Assembly (NCBI GenBank): GCA_012033055.1
Contig: JAAUPR010000002.1
Location: forward strand, 51,063 to 115,062
DNA: 64,000 bases
Direction of reading: 5' to 3'
Source: Limnothrix sp. RL_2_0
GTDB lineage: Bacteria; Cyanobacteriota; Cyanobacteriia; Cyanobacteriales; MRBY01
Shown here: positions 36,990-46,918 of the stretch, piece after piece
Layout: the number at the start of each line of letters is the position of its first letter
How positions within the stretch are numbered: the stretch's first letter is position 1
Translations under genes and position numbers: made by a program
The notes under the pieces: generated by a model
The model's input: only the letters and a program-made list of their open reading frames with translations
Database searches by the model: none
What the model was told of the DNA's origin: nothing

Positions 36990-37012
36990 AAATCCAATAC
37001 ATTCTCAAAAAA

Positions 37013-37447
37013 TTACAAGCCTAATCGAGGACGAATCCCATGGTGGCGATATGACCAATAATCCTGCAAAATGCGCCCGTGATCAAAACATAGATTCTCC
37101 GGTATTTCCCACGGCTGAAAAATTTGGAGCGATTTGGCATCATCCGCTGCTTTTGGCTCGCCTGTCGCTATTGCAATAAACACAATGCTAATCGTATGCT
37201 GACGGGGATCACGCCGAGGATCCGAATAGACACAGAACTGCTCGACTAACTTCACATCCAGCGATACTTCTTCCTTCGCTTCCCGGATTGCTGCCACTTC
37301 AAGCAGCTCACCATAGTCCACAAATCCTCCCGGAATTGCCCAGCCAAATGGTTCGTTTTGACGCTCAATTAACACAATGGGACGGTGGGGGCGATCGCTA
37401 AGCTCGATAATAATATCAACGGTAGGTGTTGGGTTACGGTAAGCCAC
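37013..37447 (-). CDS. NUDIX hydrolase
   Basis: 144 residues with a full Nudix box, [24 protein letters not shown], matching GX5EX7REUXEEXGU. Flanking [12 protein letters not shown] and [17 protein letters not shown] are typical of ADP-ribose/NADH-type pyrophosphatases; the precise substrate is not predictable. It lies between ctpA (52 bases upstream) and ridA on the same strand. Confidence 0.92.
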   Translation of the reverse strand: MAYRNPTPTVDIIIELSDRPHRPIVLIERQNEPFGWAIPGGFVDYGELLEVAAIREAKEEVSLDVKLVEQFCVYSDPRRDPRQHTISIVFIAIATGEPKAADDAKSLQIFQPWEIPENLCFDHGRILQDYWSYRHHGIRPRLGL

Positions 37448-37499
37448 AGGAATCAGATATAGTTGTCTTTATCACAATAACAGGATCCCCACAGAAAAT

Positions 37500-38735
37500 C
37501 TATCCAGCTTTCGCCACAGCATTTGATGTTGTCACGAGGTCTAAAGCCGCTTGGTACTGCGCATCATTTTCTGTCGTCATCGCCCGGTAGGGAATGGGAT
37601 CTTGGGGCACAACTTGATCTGGCATAATCCCCAGCTTATTAATATCATGGTGCAAAGGCGTTTCATACTTCGCAACCGTTACCGCCATCCCCGAACCATC
37701 CGGCAATTCAAATAAAGATTGGATGAGTCCCTTGCCAAAGGTTTTTTCGCCAATTAATAACGCTCGCCCATTATCTTGCAGTGCACCTGCCAAAATTTCG
37801 CTGGCACTAGCCGTTGCCTGATTAACCAAAACCACCAATGGCGCTGTCGTTAGAGGATGGCCTGTCGCATTATAACTATCGAAAATCCCTTGGCGATTTA
37901 CCGTATAGACAATCGTTTCCTGATCCAGCCATAGCCGTGCAATTTCGATACCCGCTTGTAGTAAGCCGCCCGGATTATTACGTAAATCCAGAATGTAGCG
38001 AGTTGCCCCCTGAGTTTGCAAACTGTCTAGAGCACGGACAATCTCTTCTTTCGCATTAGCACTAAATTGATTGAGACGCACATATCCTACTTTTTGGCCA
38101 TTATGCTTGTCTAATTTGGCGTAAACGGGGTTGAGTGAAATAGTGTCTCGAATCACGGAAATGGTATTGACTTCACCGGTTTGGGCCGATTGAATGGTTA
38201 GCGCGACGGAGCTTCCTTTTTTGCCCCGCATCCTCGCCGCTGCTTCATCTAGGCTAATATTCGCGGTTTCAACGCCATTGATCGCCAAAATAAGATCTTT
38301 TGCTTCGATGCCTGCTGCTTCTGCGGGGGATCCGGCGATGGGCACAATCACTTCTAACTGTCCAGAGTCGGCGTTGAGATTAATCTGTAGGCCAACCCCC
38401 GATAATTCTCCGGAGGTACTCACTTTGAGGCTACGGTACTGCTCTGGGCGAAGCAAACGGGTGTAAGGGTCATCCAGCAAGCTCAACATGTCGGCGATCG
38501 CCTCATAGGTCTGCTCACGGGTATTAAGACGGCGTTTGATATAGTCTTGGCGCAATAGCCACCAGTTGTGATCATTAAATGTGTCATCCACATAGGATTG
38601 GCTCACATAACGCCAAGCTTGCAACAGTAGATTTTGCTCCTCCGTTAAGGCGATCGCCCGATCCATAGGCGCGAAGACCATAGCCACCACCACCAACACA
38701 CCACAAACAATGATCCCAAACCGTTTTCTCAGCAT
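37500..38735 (-). CDS. ctpA: Carboxyl-terminal processing protease
   Basis: Lumenal serine protease of the type that matures the D1 C-terminus for photosystem II manganese assembly. 411 residues: signal peptide (hydrophobic GIIVCGVLVVVAMVFAP, likely cleavage after AIA), a PDZ domain (GVGLQINLNADSG...AEAAGIEAKDLILAINGVE), and the S41 core with the catalytic serine in NQATASASEILAGALQ and lysine in GEKTFGKGLIQ. The divergent arrangement with petB matches that known for Synechococcus PCC 7002. Other paralogues (CtpB/C) cannot be excluded. Confidence 0.93.
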   Translation of the reverse strand: MLRKRFGIIVCGVLVVVAMVFAPMDRAIALTEEQNLLLQAWRYVSQSYVDDTFNDHNWWLLRQDYIKRRLNTREQTYEAIADMLSLLDDPYTRLLRPEQYRSLKVSTSGELSGVGLQINLNADSGQLEVIVPIAGSPAEAAGIEAKDLILAINGVETANISLDEAAARMRGKKGSSVALTIQSAQTGEVNTISVIRDTISLNPVYAKLDKHNGQKVGYVRLNQFSANAKEEIVRALDSLQTQGATRYILDLRNNPGGLLQAGIEIARLWLDQETIVYTVNRQGIFDSYNATGHPLTTAPLVVLVNQATASASEILAGALQDNGRALLIGEKTFGKGLIQSLFELPDGSGMAVTVAKYETPLHHDINKLGIMPDQVVPQDPIPYRAMTTENDAQYQAALDLVTTSNAVAKAG

Positions 38736-38949
38736 CCGTCAAGTTTTATGAAAATACTTTATTGTTCTCAACACTATAGCCAATGTTCAGAAACTTTGAG
38801 CCCGTAAGCATACACTTCCCGTCATCCCATATCGATTACCCGAAAGCACCATAGGTATTCACCGATCTACCCAGCAAAGTCAATTGTTACAACTCTCCCG
38901 AAAAAACGTGACAATCCCCCTATCCTGCCACCTTCGGTTTCAAGCTGTG

Positions 38950-38963
38950 TTACATTTTTGTAA
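38950..38963. promoter_or_regulatory. Palindrome upstream of petB
   Basis: TTACATTTTTGTAA is a near-perfect dyad (TTACA-TTTT-TGTAA) 27 bases before the petB ATG, in the 255-base divergent spacer shared with ctpA. It could be an operator or an mRNA hairpin near the ribosome-binding site. No factor can be named. Confidence 0.4.
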
Positions 38964-38990
38964 AGAGATTTTCGTTTCTATTAAGGCTTC

Positions 38991-39659
38991 ATGTTTACAA
39001 AAGAAGTTACCGATTCCAGCTTATATAAGTGGTTTAACGAACGTCTGGAAATCCAAGCCATCTCTGATGACATTTCCAGCAAATACGTTCCCCCCCATGT
39101 CAACATTTTCTATTGCTTGGGCGGCATTACCCTGACTTGTTTCATTATCCAGTTTGCTACTGGATTTGCAATGACCTTCTACTACAAGCCCACCGTAGCA
39201 GAAGCTTTTACTTCCGTTCAATACCTCATGAATGAAGTCAACTTTGGTTGGCTCATCCGCTCCATCCATAAATGGTCTGCGAGCATGATGGTGTTGATGA
39301 TGATTCTCCACGTATTCCGCGTATATCTTACTGGAGGCTTTAAGCGCCCCCGTGAATTAACCTGGATTACCGGTGTGATCATGGCTTGCATCACTGTTTC
39401 TTTCGGTGTTACTGGCTATTCTCTACCTTGGGACCAAGTAGGCTACTGGGCGGTGAAAATCGTATCTGGTGTACCTGCTGCAATTCCTGTCGTAGGGGAC
39501 TCTATGGTGGAGTTGCTCCGTGGTGGCGCTAGCGTTGGTCAATCGACTCTAACCCGCTTCTACAGCATCCATACATTTGTATTGCCTTGGCTTATTGCTG
39601 TGTTCATGTTGGCGCATTTCCTCATGATCCGTAAGCAAGGTATTTCTGGTCCTTTGTAA
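38991..39659 (+). CDS. petB: Cytochrome b6
   Basis: Core cytochrome b6f subunit carrying two b hemes and heme c-prime (ci). 222 residues. FYCLGGITL includes the cysteine (residue 42) that anchors heme ci; [20 protein letters not shown] and [20 protein letters not shown] hold the four heme-ligating histidines. The QIGYW-like segment is [20 protein letters not shown]. The N-terminus ([19 protein letters not shown]) is about seven residues longer than the 215-residue norm. petD follows 59 bases later. Confidence 0.99.
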   Translation: MFTKEVTDSSLYKWFNERLEIQAISDDISSKYVPPHVNIFYCLGGITLTCFIIQFATGFAMTFYYKPTVAEAFTSVQYLMNEVNFGWLIRSIHKWSASMMVLMMILHVFRVYLTGGFKRPRELTWITGVIMACITVSFGVTGYSLPWDQVGYWAVKIVSGVPAAIPVVGDSMVELLRGGASVGQSTLTRFYSIHTFVLPWLIAVFMLAHFLMIRKQGISGPL

Positions 39660-39718
39660 GGATTATTTTTCGTTTTCGTTTGCTCAAAACAACTTCACGT
39701 TGAGGAGAACTTTTTATC

Positions 39719-40201
39719 ATGTCTATCATGAAAAAGCCGGATCTTAGTGATCCAAAACTCCGGGCACAACTCGCTCAGAACATGGGACACAATTACTATG
39801 GCGAGCCTGCTTGGCCCAATGACATTCTATTTACTTTCCCTATCTGTATTGCGGGAACTATTGGTCTGATTACTGGTTTAGCAATCCTTGACCCTGCAAT
39901 GATTGGCGAACCGGGCAACCCTTTCGCTACGCCTTTGGAAATTTTACCTGAGTGGTATCTGTATCCTGTTTTCCAGATTCTACGGATTCTGCCTAGTAAA
40001 CTCCTCGGTATTGCTTGCCAAGGTGCTATTCCTTTGGGTTTGATGTTGATTCCTTTTATTGAAAGTGTCAACAAATTTCAAAATCCTTTCCGTCGTCCTG
40101 TTGCGATGGCTGTATTCCTTTTCGGAACTGCGGTTACGCTATGGCTCGGTGCAGGATCTACTTTCCCCATTGATGAGTCTTTGACTTTGGGCTTGTTCTA
40201 G
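39719..40201 (+). CDS. petD: Cytochrome b6f subunit IV
   Basis: 160-residue, three-helix subunit completing the quinol oxidation (Qp) site with cytochrome b6. The PEWY quinol motif is in [20 protein letters not shown]. Other features: [36 protein letters not shown] and [15 protein letters not shown] strong GAGGAG precedes the ATG. The petB-petD order is conserved in all oxygenic phototrophs. Confidence 0.99.
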   Translation: MSIMKKPDLSDPKLRAQLAQNMGHNYYGEPAWPNDILFTFPICIAGTIGLITGLAILDPAMIGEPGNPFATPLEILPEWYLYPVFQILRILPSKLLGIACQGAIPLGLMLIPFIESVNKFQNPFRRPVAMAVFLFGTAVTLWLGAGSTFPIDESLTLGLF

Positions 40202-40307
40202 GTTAAATATTTTTATCTTGACATTGTCTTAATTTAAATATTTTGAATGTTTGGCGATCGCCTCTATTGCAGCTCTATCTGTTCGGGGGTGATCGCCTCT
40301 GTTTTAT

Positions 40308-42136
40308 TTAGGCCGGGTTTCGGGTACAAGGAATAGTCATGATAAATTCTGAGCCAACTCCCCGCTCCGAGTTGCAGATGAGGGAACCATTATGGTGTTC
40401 TGTAATAATCTGATAGCTAATGGACATGCCGAGTCCCGTACCTTCGCCTACATCCTTGGTGGTGAAAAAGGGATCGAAAATTTTCTCGCAGGTTGCATCC
40501 GTCATGCCTTGGCCATTGTCGCAGAATTTGATCTCGATGTTGTCGCCCACGGGAATGTAGCGGGTCGCAATTTTTATAATGCCCTTAGATGATTTTTTTG
40601 ACTCGGCGATCGCATCAATCGCATTACTCAAAATATTCATAAACACTTGATTGAGTCGGCCCGGATAACAATCAACCTTTGGTATCTCGCCATATTCGCG
40701 CTGAATAAGGATCTCCGATTGAGAGTCTTTCGCCTTGATACGGCTTTGCAAAATTAGAATCGTACTGTCGATCCCTTCATGGATATCTGTGAGTTGAGAT
40801 TTAACCTCGTCTGTACGGGAAAAATTACGCAATGACAACACAATATCTTTGATGCGCGTTGTCCCAATCTGAATCGACTTCATCACTGCTGGGAGATCTT
40901 CGAGGATAAATGGAAGATCTTCTTCTTCGCACAGCTTGCTGATTTCTGTGGGAGGCTCTGGGAAATGCTTCTGATACTTGTTCAAGATCATCTGCAAAGC
41001 ATTGATGTAGCCATTAATATGATCAATATTCCCGTAGATAAAATTAATCGGATTATTGATTTCGTGGGCAATACCTGCAACCAGTTGACCAAGGCTAGAC
41101 ATCTTGGCATTCTGTACCAACTGAGTCTGGGTTTGCTTGAGCTTTACTAGGGCATTTTCTAGTTCTTCACTCCGCTGGGCGAGGGAAAATTCTAGTTGTT
41201 TGCGCTTGGTAATATCTCTGGCGATCGCATAAATGAGACCCTCTTCTGGAACACTCGTGCCAGACCATGATAAATATTTATAGCTGCCATCGGCACAACG
41301 AAATCGGTGCTGTAGGAGCAGAGGATTATTATTATGGATCAAGCGGCGTAGGGCATCACGGGTCACCGCCTCATCTTCTGGGTGGATAAATGTCCAAAAA
41401 TCCCCGGCAATCAGTTCTTCTTGCATATAGCCGAGAATATCGCACCAAGCTGGGTTGACCCGGACAAAGCGGCCATCAAAATTTGCGACACAAAATAAAT
41501 TAGGGGACAAGCTAAAAAAGCGATCCCGCTCTTGGGTCAGTGACCGCAGTTTTTCAGACTGCTGGAGGGTGCGATTGAGGAGTTCCCCCTGTTGGATCGC
41601 AATATCTAGATGGTTTCCCACATGGCGTATAAATTCAATTTCTTGGGATTGCCACTCGCGGGCATCGCTGCACTGGTGCACACAGAATAGACCCCACAAA
41701 ATCCCTTTAACACTTAGCGGCACAATTAAATTGGCACGGACTTGAAATTGATCCAATACATCAATATGGCACTTGCTGAGTCCGGCTTGATGAATATCGC
41801 TTACTGCCTGAATACGTCCTTTTTGGTAGCGGGCGGCGTAACTTTCTCCGAAACACTGATCTTTTACTGGGGTGCGATCGCCGACAAATATCCCGGCACA
41901 ACCGATTCCGCCACAAACTCACCAGTCTCATAACCAACATCCGGATGAAACCAAAATATACCTACCCGATCCGCCGCCAATAACTGTCGAATTTCAAGAG
42001 CCGTCGTCTCCAAAATCTCCTCAACATGAAGCGAAGAACGAATACGATAAATGACATTAAATAATGCATTACGCTGTTCTTCAGTTAAATCTTTAATTGA
42101 AGCAAGAATATTGGAGTCAGCCGAGCTGGGGATCAT
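40308..42136 (-). pseudogene. GAF-PAS sensor histidine kinase, one-base frameshift
   Basis: Reading starts at 42136 (MIPSSADSNILASIKDL) with a GAF domain that breaks after GYLSAI. The other frame continues GDRTPVKDQCFGESYAARYQ, the rest of the GAF domain, a PAS domain (LFCVANFDGRFVRVNPAWCD to YAIARDITKRK), an H-box (LVAGIAHEINNPINFIYGN) and ATPase motifs ([29 protein letters not shown]). One base restored beside the HIP1 octamer at 41874-41881 gives a soluble kinase of about 609 residues. The GAF domain lacks an evident phytochrome-type cysteine motif in the readable part. No response regulator is adjacent. Confidence 0.87.
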
Positions 42137-42358
42137 CTTAGAACCATTATTTTTCTCGAACTATTAAATCCATCCTACTAGACAAAGATCCTCGATTCCG
42201 TAAGTTCAACAAAGCATGAAGCCCCAAAGACGCTGAAAAGAGTAAGGTCAGTAATTTGCCGCAATGTTGCAGTTTCTTTGCATAAGTCACCAAAATGTCT
42301 CAGTTCTAAAGAGCCTTGATATTGTTGAAAGAGATCTAATCATGAGGTGTAAGCGTCC

Positions 42359-43096
42359 ATGTCCGACATTAAACTCAAAGTCTTAGTTGACACCTATTTT
42401 AAAGAAGAGCCTAAGCAAGGTGCGGAACTCAGTGATGATCAGAAAATCCTGATCGAAGATGGCAAAGAATTCCCTGTGCATTCCTATGATATGTCTTTGG
42501 TCAATGGTCACGTAAAAGTTGCTTTTAAGGACACTTTCCTTGGCCCGAAAAACCGGACAACTTGGTTTATCTATCCTCCCCATGTAACTATCGACGGCAA
42601 CGAACCGGGCAATAAGCCTAACGATCAACCTGCACCGGATACGATCAAAATTAGTAAGTCCTACTCTGGTAAGAAAATTACGCTGCCAGGTCATGGCAGT
42701 GTTTATCTTTGTCAGCCCATCATTCCTAATGGTCACTTTAGCTGGGCGGAAGCAACCAAAAATGGTAGCCGTATTCCGGTTGATGCGTCTGTCACAAAAA
42801 ATATTATTAAAGTGGCAAAGGTGATGGAGGAGGTGCGGGAATTTGTTGGTGCAAAACCTATTACGATTAATTCTTGGTATCGTGATCCTGTGAGTAATCG
42901 TCAGGCTGGTGGTTCTAAGCGATCGCGTCATATGTCTGGGGATGCGGTAGATTTTGTTGTTGCGGGTATTGCGCCTCCGAAGGTTAATCAAATGCTTGAA
43001 CCATGGTGGGGAAGTCGTGGTGGTATCGCTAGTGCTAGCTGTTTTACGCACATTGATGCCCGGGGCTACCGCGCTCGCTGGAGTTATGGATTCTGA
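42359..43096 (+). CDS. M15-type peptidase with unknown N-terminal domain
   Basis: 245 residues. The C-terminal half is a peptidase M15A/DUF882-like D-Ala-D-Ala carboxypeptidase fold: ITINSWYRDPVSNRQAGGSKRSRHMSGDAVD supplies the zinc histidine and aspartate, and FTHIDARGYRARW the second histidine. The N-terminal 115 residues (from MSDIKLKVLVDTYFKEEP) are a beta-rich domain I do not recognise. No signal peptide is visible, which is unusual for a cell-wall enzyme. A hairpin terminator follows. Confidence 0.85.
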   Translation: MSDIKLKVLVDTYFKEEPKQGAELSDDQKILIEDGKEFPVHSYDMSLVNGHVKVAFKDTFLGPKNRTTWFIYPPHVTIDGNEPGNKPNDQPAPDTIKISKSYSGKKITLPGHGSVYLCQPIIPNGHFSWAEATKNGSRIPVDASVTKNIIKVAKVMEEVREFVGAKPITINSWYRDPVSNRQAGGSKRSRHMSGDAVDFVVAGIAPPKVNQMLEPWWGSRGGIASASCFTHIDARGYRARWSYGF

Positions 43097-43152
43097 TTTT
43101 GGGTGAGTTACATCCTTGGTTAGTTTGCACGTTTTATGGGGTACGGCAATGG

Positions 43153-43186
43153 AAAAGAGATGGCTGCGGGCTGTCTCTTTTTTGTT
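43153..43186 (+). terminator. Terminator after the M15 peptidase gene
   Basis: AAAAGAGA (43153-43160) pairs with TCTCTTTT (43174-43181) across a GC-rich loop, followed by more T residues. It lies 56 bases after the stop. Confidence 0.75.
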
Positions 43187-43331
43187 TTTTGGGGAATGCT
43201 CGATGGTTAATTCGCCTTCGTATTTGGCGATCGCCCTTTGCAAGACTCGAAATTTTCGGGATAATAGAAGTCAGACTAAAGATTTAGCCCAAATTTTGTG
43301 GCGATCGCTGGCAAGAGGGATACTTAAACAG

Positions 43332-43634
43332 ATGTTTCATTACTTATTTATTTTGGCGTTTGGAATTATTGCAACTATTGCGGCTGTCAATCTGGTGCGT
43401 AGCTTCATGATGTTGAGTAGTGAAACAAGAATGTATCCGAACTTTCAGGCCAATTCTTCCCAGCCCCAACGTCCCCGCCCAACGCCTCACCCAGAAATGA
43501 TCGATGACCAAGGCCAGCCAATTAATGAGCCTTTACTGGTTGTACGATCCCTCGATGTGGAAGATGCAAGACAACGCCTAGATAATCTCTACAATTCTTC
43601 TCCGAGCAACGATAAGGCTGATGGTAATGCCTAG
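43332..43634 (+). CDS. DUF2973 small membrane protein
   Basis: 100-residue cyanobacterial protein from ATG 43332: MFHYLFILAFGIIATIAAVN is a single N-terminal membrane helix, followed by LVRSFMMLSSETRMYPNFQ and a Pro-rich linker, ending acidic. An upstream in-frame start at 43116 would add 72 residues overlapping the terminator and is rejected. Function unknown. The end overlaps the possible nadC start. Confidence 0.8.
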   Translation: MFHYLFILAFGIIATIAAVNLVRSFMMLSSETRMYPNFQANSSQPQRPRPTPHPEMIDDQGQPINEPLLVVRSLDVEDARQRLDNLYNSSPSNDKADGNA

Positions 43635-44498
43635 AGCTATCGCCAACATGCCGCCTTGGATCGTGATTGATCCTCTATTGCAACAGTGGCTACAGGAAGA
43701 TATCGGACGCGGCGATCGCACCACCCAATCATTATTTACCTCAACCAAAGCCCCCCAAGGTCAAGCCAAATTAATCCTCAAAGCTGACGGCATGGTGGCG
43801 GGTTTAGGCTTTGTCGAACGGGTTTTTCAACTGCTGGATGCATCAGTACAATGTGAGCTGATGATGCGAGAAGGACAGTCTGGACAATCCTTAGATCTCA
43901 TCGCCACCATAATTGCGCCCCTAGATATTTTGTTGATGGGGGAACGGGTTGCCCTAAATATTTTGATGCGTTTGAGTGGGATCGCCACGATGACCCACCA
44001 GTATCAAGCTCTGATTGTCGATTTGCCGACTCAGTTGGTAGATACCCGTAAAACAACGCCTGGACTACGTTTGCTCGAAAAATATGCGGTGCAAGTGGGT
44101 GGTGGTCAGAACCATCGTTTTGGTCTAGATGATGCTGTGATGATCAAAGATAATCATATTCAGGCTATGGGCGGAATCACTCAGGCGATCGCCGCCGTTC
44201 GTCAACAAATGCCCTATCCCTTGCCATTGAAGTAGAAGCAGAAATTGCGGCCCAAGCCTTTGAGGCAGTAGAAGCTGGCGCGGATATTGTCATGCTCGAT
44301 AATATGTCCCCCGCGAAAATGAACGAGTTGATTCCCCTGTTACGGCAAAAAAATCCCCGGATCAAATTGGAAGCTTCTGGCAACATTACCCTTGAGACCC
44401 TACGCTCCGTTGCAAAAACTGGTGTGGACTATATCTCCACTAGCGCCACCATTACCCGCGCACCATGGCTAGATATCAGTATGAAAATCACTGCCTAA
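43621..44498 (+). pseudogene. nadC: Quinolinate phosphoribosyltransferase, one-base frameshift
   Basis: NadC makes nicotinate mononucleotide from quinolinate and PRPP in NAD synthesis. The first frame covers PLLQQWLQEDIGRGDRTTQ, LNILMRLSGIATMTHQY, TRKTTPGLRLLEKYAVQVGG and MIKDNHIQAMGGIT, then stops at 44235. The second frame continues AIEVEAEIAAQAFEAVEAGA, ADIVMLDNMSP, LEASGNIT, and GVDYISTSATITRA to 44498. One G restored near 44223 (giving TTGGCC) rejoins the frames into about 291 residues. Loss of an essential NAD gene is unlikely, so a sequence error is favoured. Start could be 43621, 43627 or 43648. Its stop overlaps that of priA. Confidence 0.88.
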
Positions 44499-46918
44499 TC
44501 GATGTAGAGTGGATCGACATTAATACTTAAATGAACTGGGTTCGGGCAATATTGACGCAACACTGTTAGGTCTGGGATCTGCATCTCGCTATGGGCAAAC
44601 TTTAGGACAATCTGCCATCGATAACGTCCAGCAACCCGTAAAATATTCGCTGGCACTGGCCCTAATATTTCCCCCTTGATTCCGATTAGTTTGTCGCAAT
44701 GATCGGCGATCGCCTCAATTGTTTTTTGCACCAAAGCCTCATTTTCACCAGTACAACGTAAGAGCACTAATTTGCCAAAAGGTGGATAGTCTAATTCCTC
44801 TCGCTCCGCTAAAGCTTGCCGGGAAAATGCTTGATAATCGTGGGTTTTAACCGCCTGAATAACTGGATCTTCCGGTGTATAGGTCTGTAAAATAACCTGC
44901 CCAGCTATCTCACCCCGCCCCGCTCGGCCAGCAACCTGCGTCAAAGTTTGGAATGTGCGTTCTGCGGCTCGGAAATCACTTTGGAAAAGCAAACCATCCG
45001 CCGCCATAATACCGACAAGGGTCACTTGGGCAATGTCCAATCCCTTCGTTAACATCTGAGTACCCAGCAAAATATCGGCCTCGCCTCGGGTAAATTGCCC
45101 TAATAAATCGCGGTGTGCTCCCTTACGGCGGGTGGTATCACTATCGAATCGCAGACAACGCAATTTCGGAAAAGCCTGTTGCAACGCTTGCCATACTTTT
45201 TGAGTGCCGTTACCAAAAAATTTAAACGCCGGAGATCCACAATCGGGACAAACTTTCGGCTGGCGTTCGCTATGGTTGCAGTAGTGACACCGTAAAATCT
45301 GGGCGCTCCCTTCTTTGATGTAATGGTAAGAAAGGGTGACATCACAATGGGGACAAGACATTTTATAGCCACAACTCCGACAGGAGACAAAGGTGCTATG
45401 ACCCCGACGGGCGACAAATAAAATTCCCTGTTCATCGGTTTCTGTAATGCGTTCGAGGGCCTGCTGGAGTGGTTGACTGAAGGGAGAATAATTGCCAGCT
45501 CTTAATTCGTGGCGCATATCGACGATCTGGACGGGAGGCAAGGGACGGGATTGAATTCTGTCGGGGAGGGCAAGGTAATAATGGTCAGGTTTTTGGGTAG
45601 GCTGAAATTGATGCCATGTGTCGAGGGCTGGGGTGGCAGATCCTAAAATGAGCGGAAAATTTTCTTGGTGGGCACGCCATTGGGCGACGGTGCGGGCGTG
45701 ATAATGGGGCGATCGCCGGTCTTGTTTATAGCTACTATCATGCTCTTCGTCGAGGATAATCATGCCGAGGTTAGGCAAGGGTGAAAAGATTGCAGACCTT
45801 GTGCCAATTACCACTTGGGCGTTGGGGCGTAACATTTGCCGCCAGGTATCATACCGTTCCCCTTCCGATAGAGCGCTGTGATAGGTCAAGACTTGGGAGC
45901 CGAAGCGGACTTGGAATCGATCGACGAGCTGGGGAGTTAAACCAATTTCTGGGACGAGTACGAGCACTGATTTTTTTTGTGCCAAAATTGGGGCGATCGC
46001 CTGTAAATAGACCTCCGTTTTCCCCGAACCAGTCACCCCATGTAACAAAACTTTGCCATAACCCTGCAATTGAGTGATGGTTTGTACCGCCCGTTGTTGA
46101 GCTGCCATAAGCTGTTTCGGCTGATCTTGACCCTGCTCAGGTGAAGTATGGAGGCGTAATTGTTCCCGAGCGGCGATCGCCACAGCACCCACCTCCGCCA
46201 TCCTTTCCAACGTAGCAGCCGTTGTTTTTGCCACCCCGACAAATTCGTTGAGCCACATTTCTCCCCCCCCATGGCGCAGTATTTCCAGTATTTCCCGCTG
46301 ACGTTTCGTTAGCTTTACCTGATCGCCAACATAAGTAACCGTTCTCTTTCGCTGAATTTTTGCCGTACGGGGAGTTGCCAAATATCGTTCAACCCATCCC
46401 TTTTCCCGTAACACCTCTATACCTCTTAAGGCATACTTCACCTTGCCCTTTAGGTATTTTGTACTATAACCATTGACTGATCCCCGCTCCAGTAAAGCTA
46501 ATACCTCCGACGCAGCAACAGGCAAGTGGCCCCTATCGATCTCCGAAGTCGGTCTAAAAACAAGACGTATTCGAGTCTGGGATCGCTGCAAAAGACCCGG
46601 TGGTAAAGCCATCTTAGCAACAGCCATGGGATCAGCCTGATAGTAGTCTGCAACTCGCAACAGTAACACCCAATAATGGGTCGAAAAAAAATCTCGTGCC
46701 ACCACATCCAACACCGGATGAATCTGCTGGGGATCAAGTCCCAAAGGGGGATCTAGCCGAAGACGAATGGCGATCGCCCCCAACCGTTGCGACCCAAATT
46801 GCACCGAGACAATATCACCCGGATTAACAATTAGATTCCTTGGAATAGAGTAGGTAAACAATCCCTGCACATAGGTACAATCCACCAAGACTTCGACAAA
46901 AGTAAGCCGATCAATCAT
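44495..46918 (-). CDS. priA: Primosomal replication protein N-prime (PriA helicase)
   Basis: Restarts stalled replication forks. 807 residues. N-terminal DNA-binding domain with MIDRLTFVEVLVDCTYVQ; Walker A LHGVTGSGKTEVYLQ; DEEHDSSYKQDRRSPHYHAR; zinc-binding cysteines in SCRSCGYKMSCPHC and CHYCNHSERQPKVCPDCG; helicase motifs VAGRAGRGEIAGQVI. Convergent with nadC and overlapping its stop codon by three bases. Complete. Confidence 0.97.
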   Translation of the reverse strand: MIDRLTFVEVLVDCTYVQGLFTYSIPRNLIVNPGDIVSVQFGSQRLGAIAIRLRLDPPLGLDPQQIHPVLDVVARDFFSTHYWVLLLRVADYYQADPMAVAKMALPPGLLQRSQTRIRLVFRPTSEIDRGHLPVAASEVLALLERGSVNGYSTKYLKGKVKYALRGIEVLREKGWVERYLATPRTAKIQRKRTVTYVGDQVKLTKRQREILEILRHGGGEMWLNEFVGVAKTTAATLERMAEVGAVAIAAREQLRLHTSPEQGQDQPKQLMAAQQRAVQTITQLQGYGKVLLHGVTGSGKTEVYLQAIAPILAQKKSVLVLVPEIGLTPQLVDRFQVRFGSQVLTYHSALSEGERYDTWRQMLRPNAQVVIGTRSAIFSPLPNLGMIILDEEHDSSYKQDRRSPHYHARTVAQWRAHQENFPLILGSATPALDTWHQFQPTQKPDHYYLALPDRIQSRPLPPVQIVDMRHELRAGNYSPFSQPLQQALERITETDEQGILFVARRGHSTFVSCRSCGYKMSCPHCDVTLSYHYIKEGSAQILRCHYCNHSERQPKVCPDCGSPAFKFFGNGTQKVWQALQQAFPKLRCLRFDSDTTRRKGAHRDLLGQFTRGEADILLGTQMLTKGLDIAQVTLVGIMAADGLLFQSDFRAAERTFQTLTQVAGRAGRGEIAGQVILQTYTPEDPVIQAVKTHDYQAFSRQALAEREELDYPPFGKLVLLRCTGENEALVQKTIEAIADHCDKLIGIKGEILGPVPANILRVAGRYRWQIVLKFAHSEMQIPDLTVLRQYCPNPVHLSINVDPLYID

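Noticed and set aside
42383..43243. 286-residue frame antisense to the M15 peptidase
   Set aside because: The plus strand carries recognisable zinc-peptidase motifs; the minus frame is His/Arg/Asn-rich low-similarity translation, typical of a shadow.
43621..44498. Programmed ribosomal frameshift in nadC
   Set aside because: No slippery heptamer or downstream pseudoknot is apparent at the junction, and the same one-base pattern recurs in five unrelated genes, which favours a sequence artefact.
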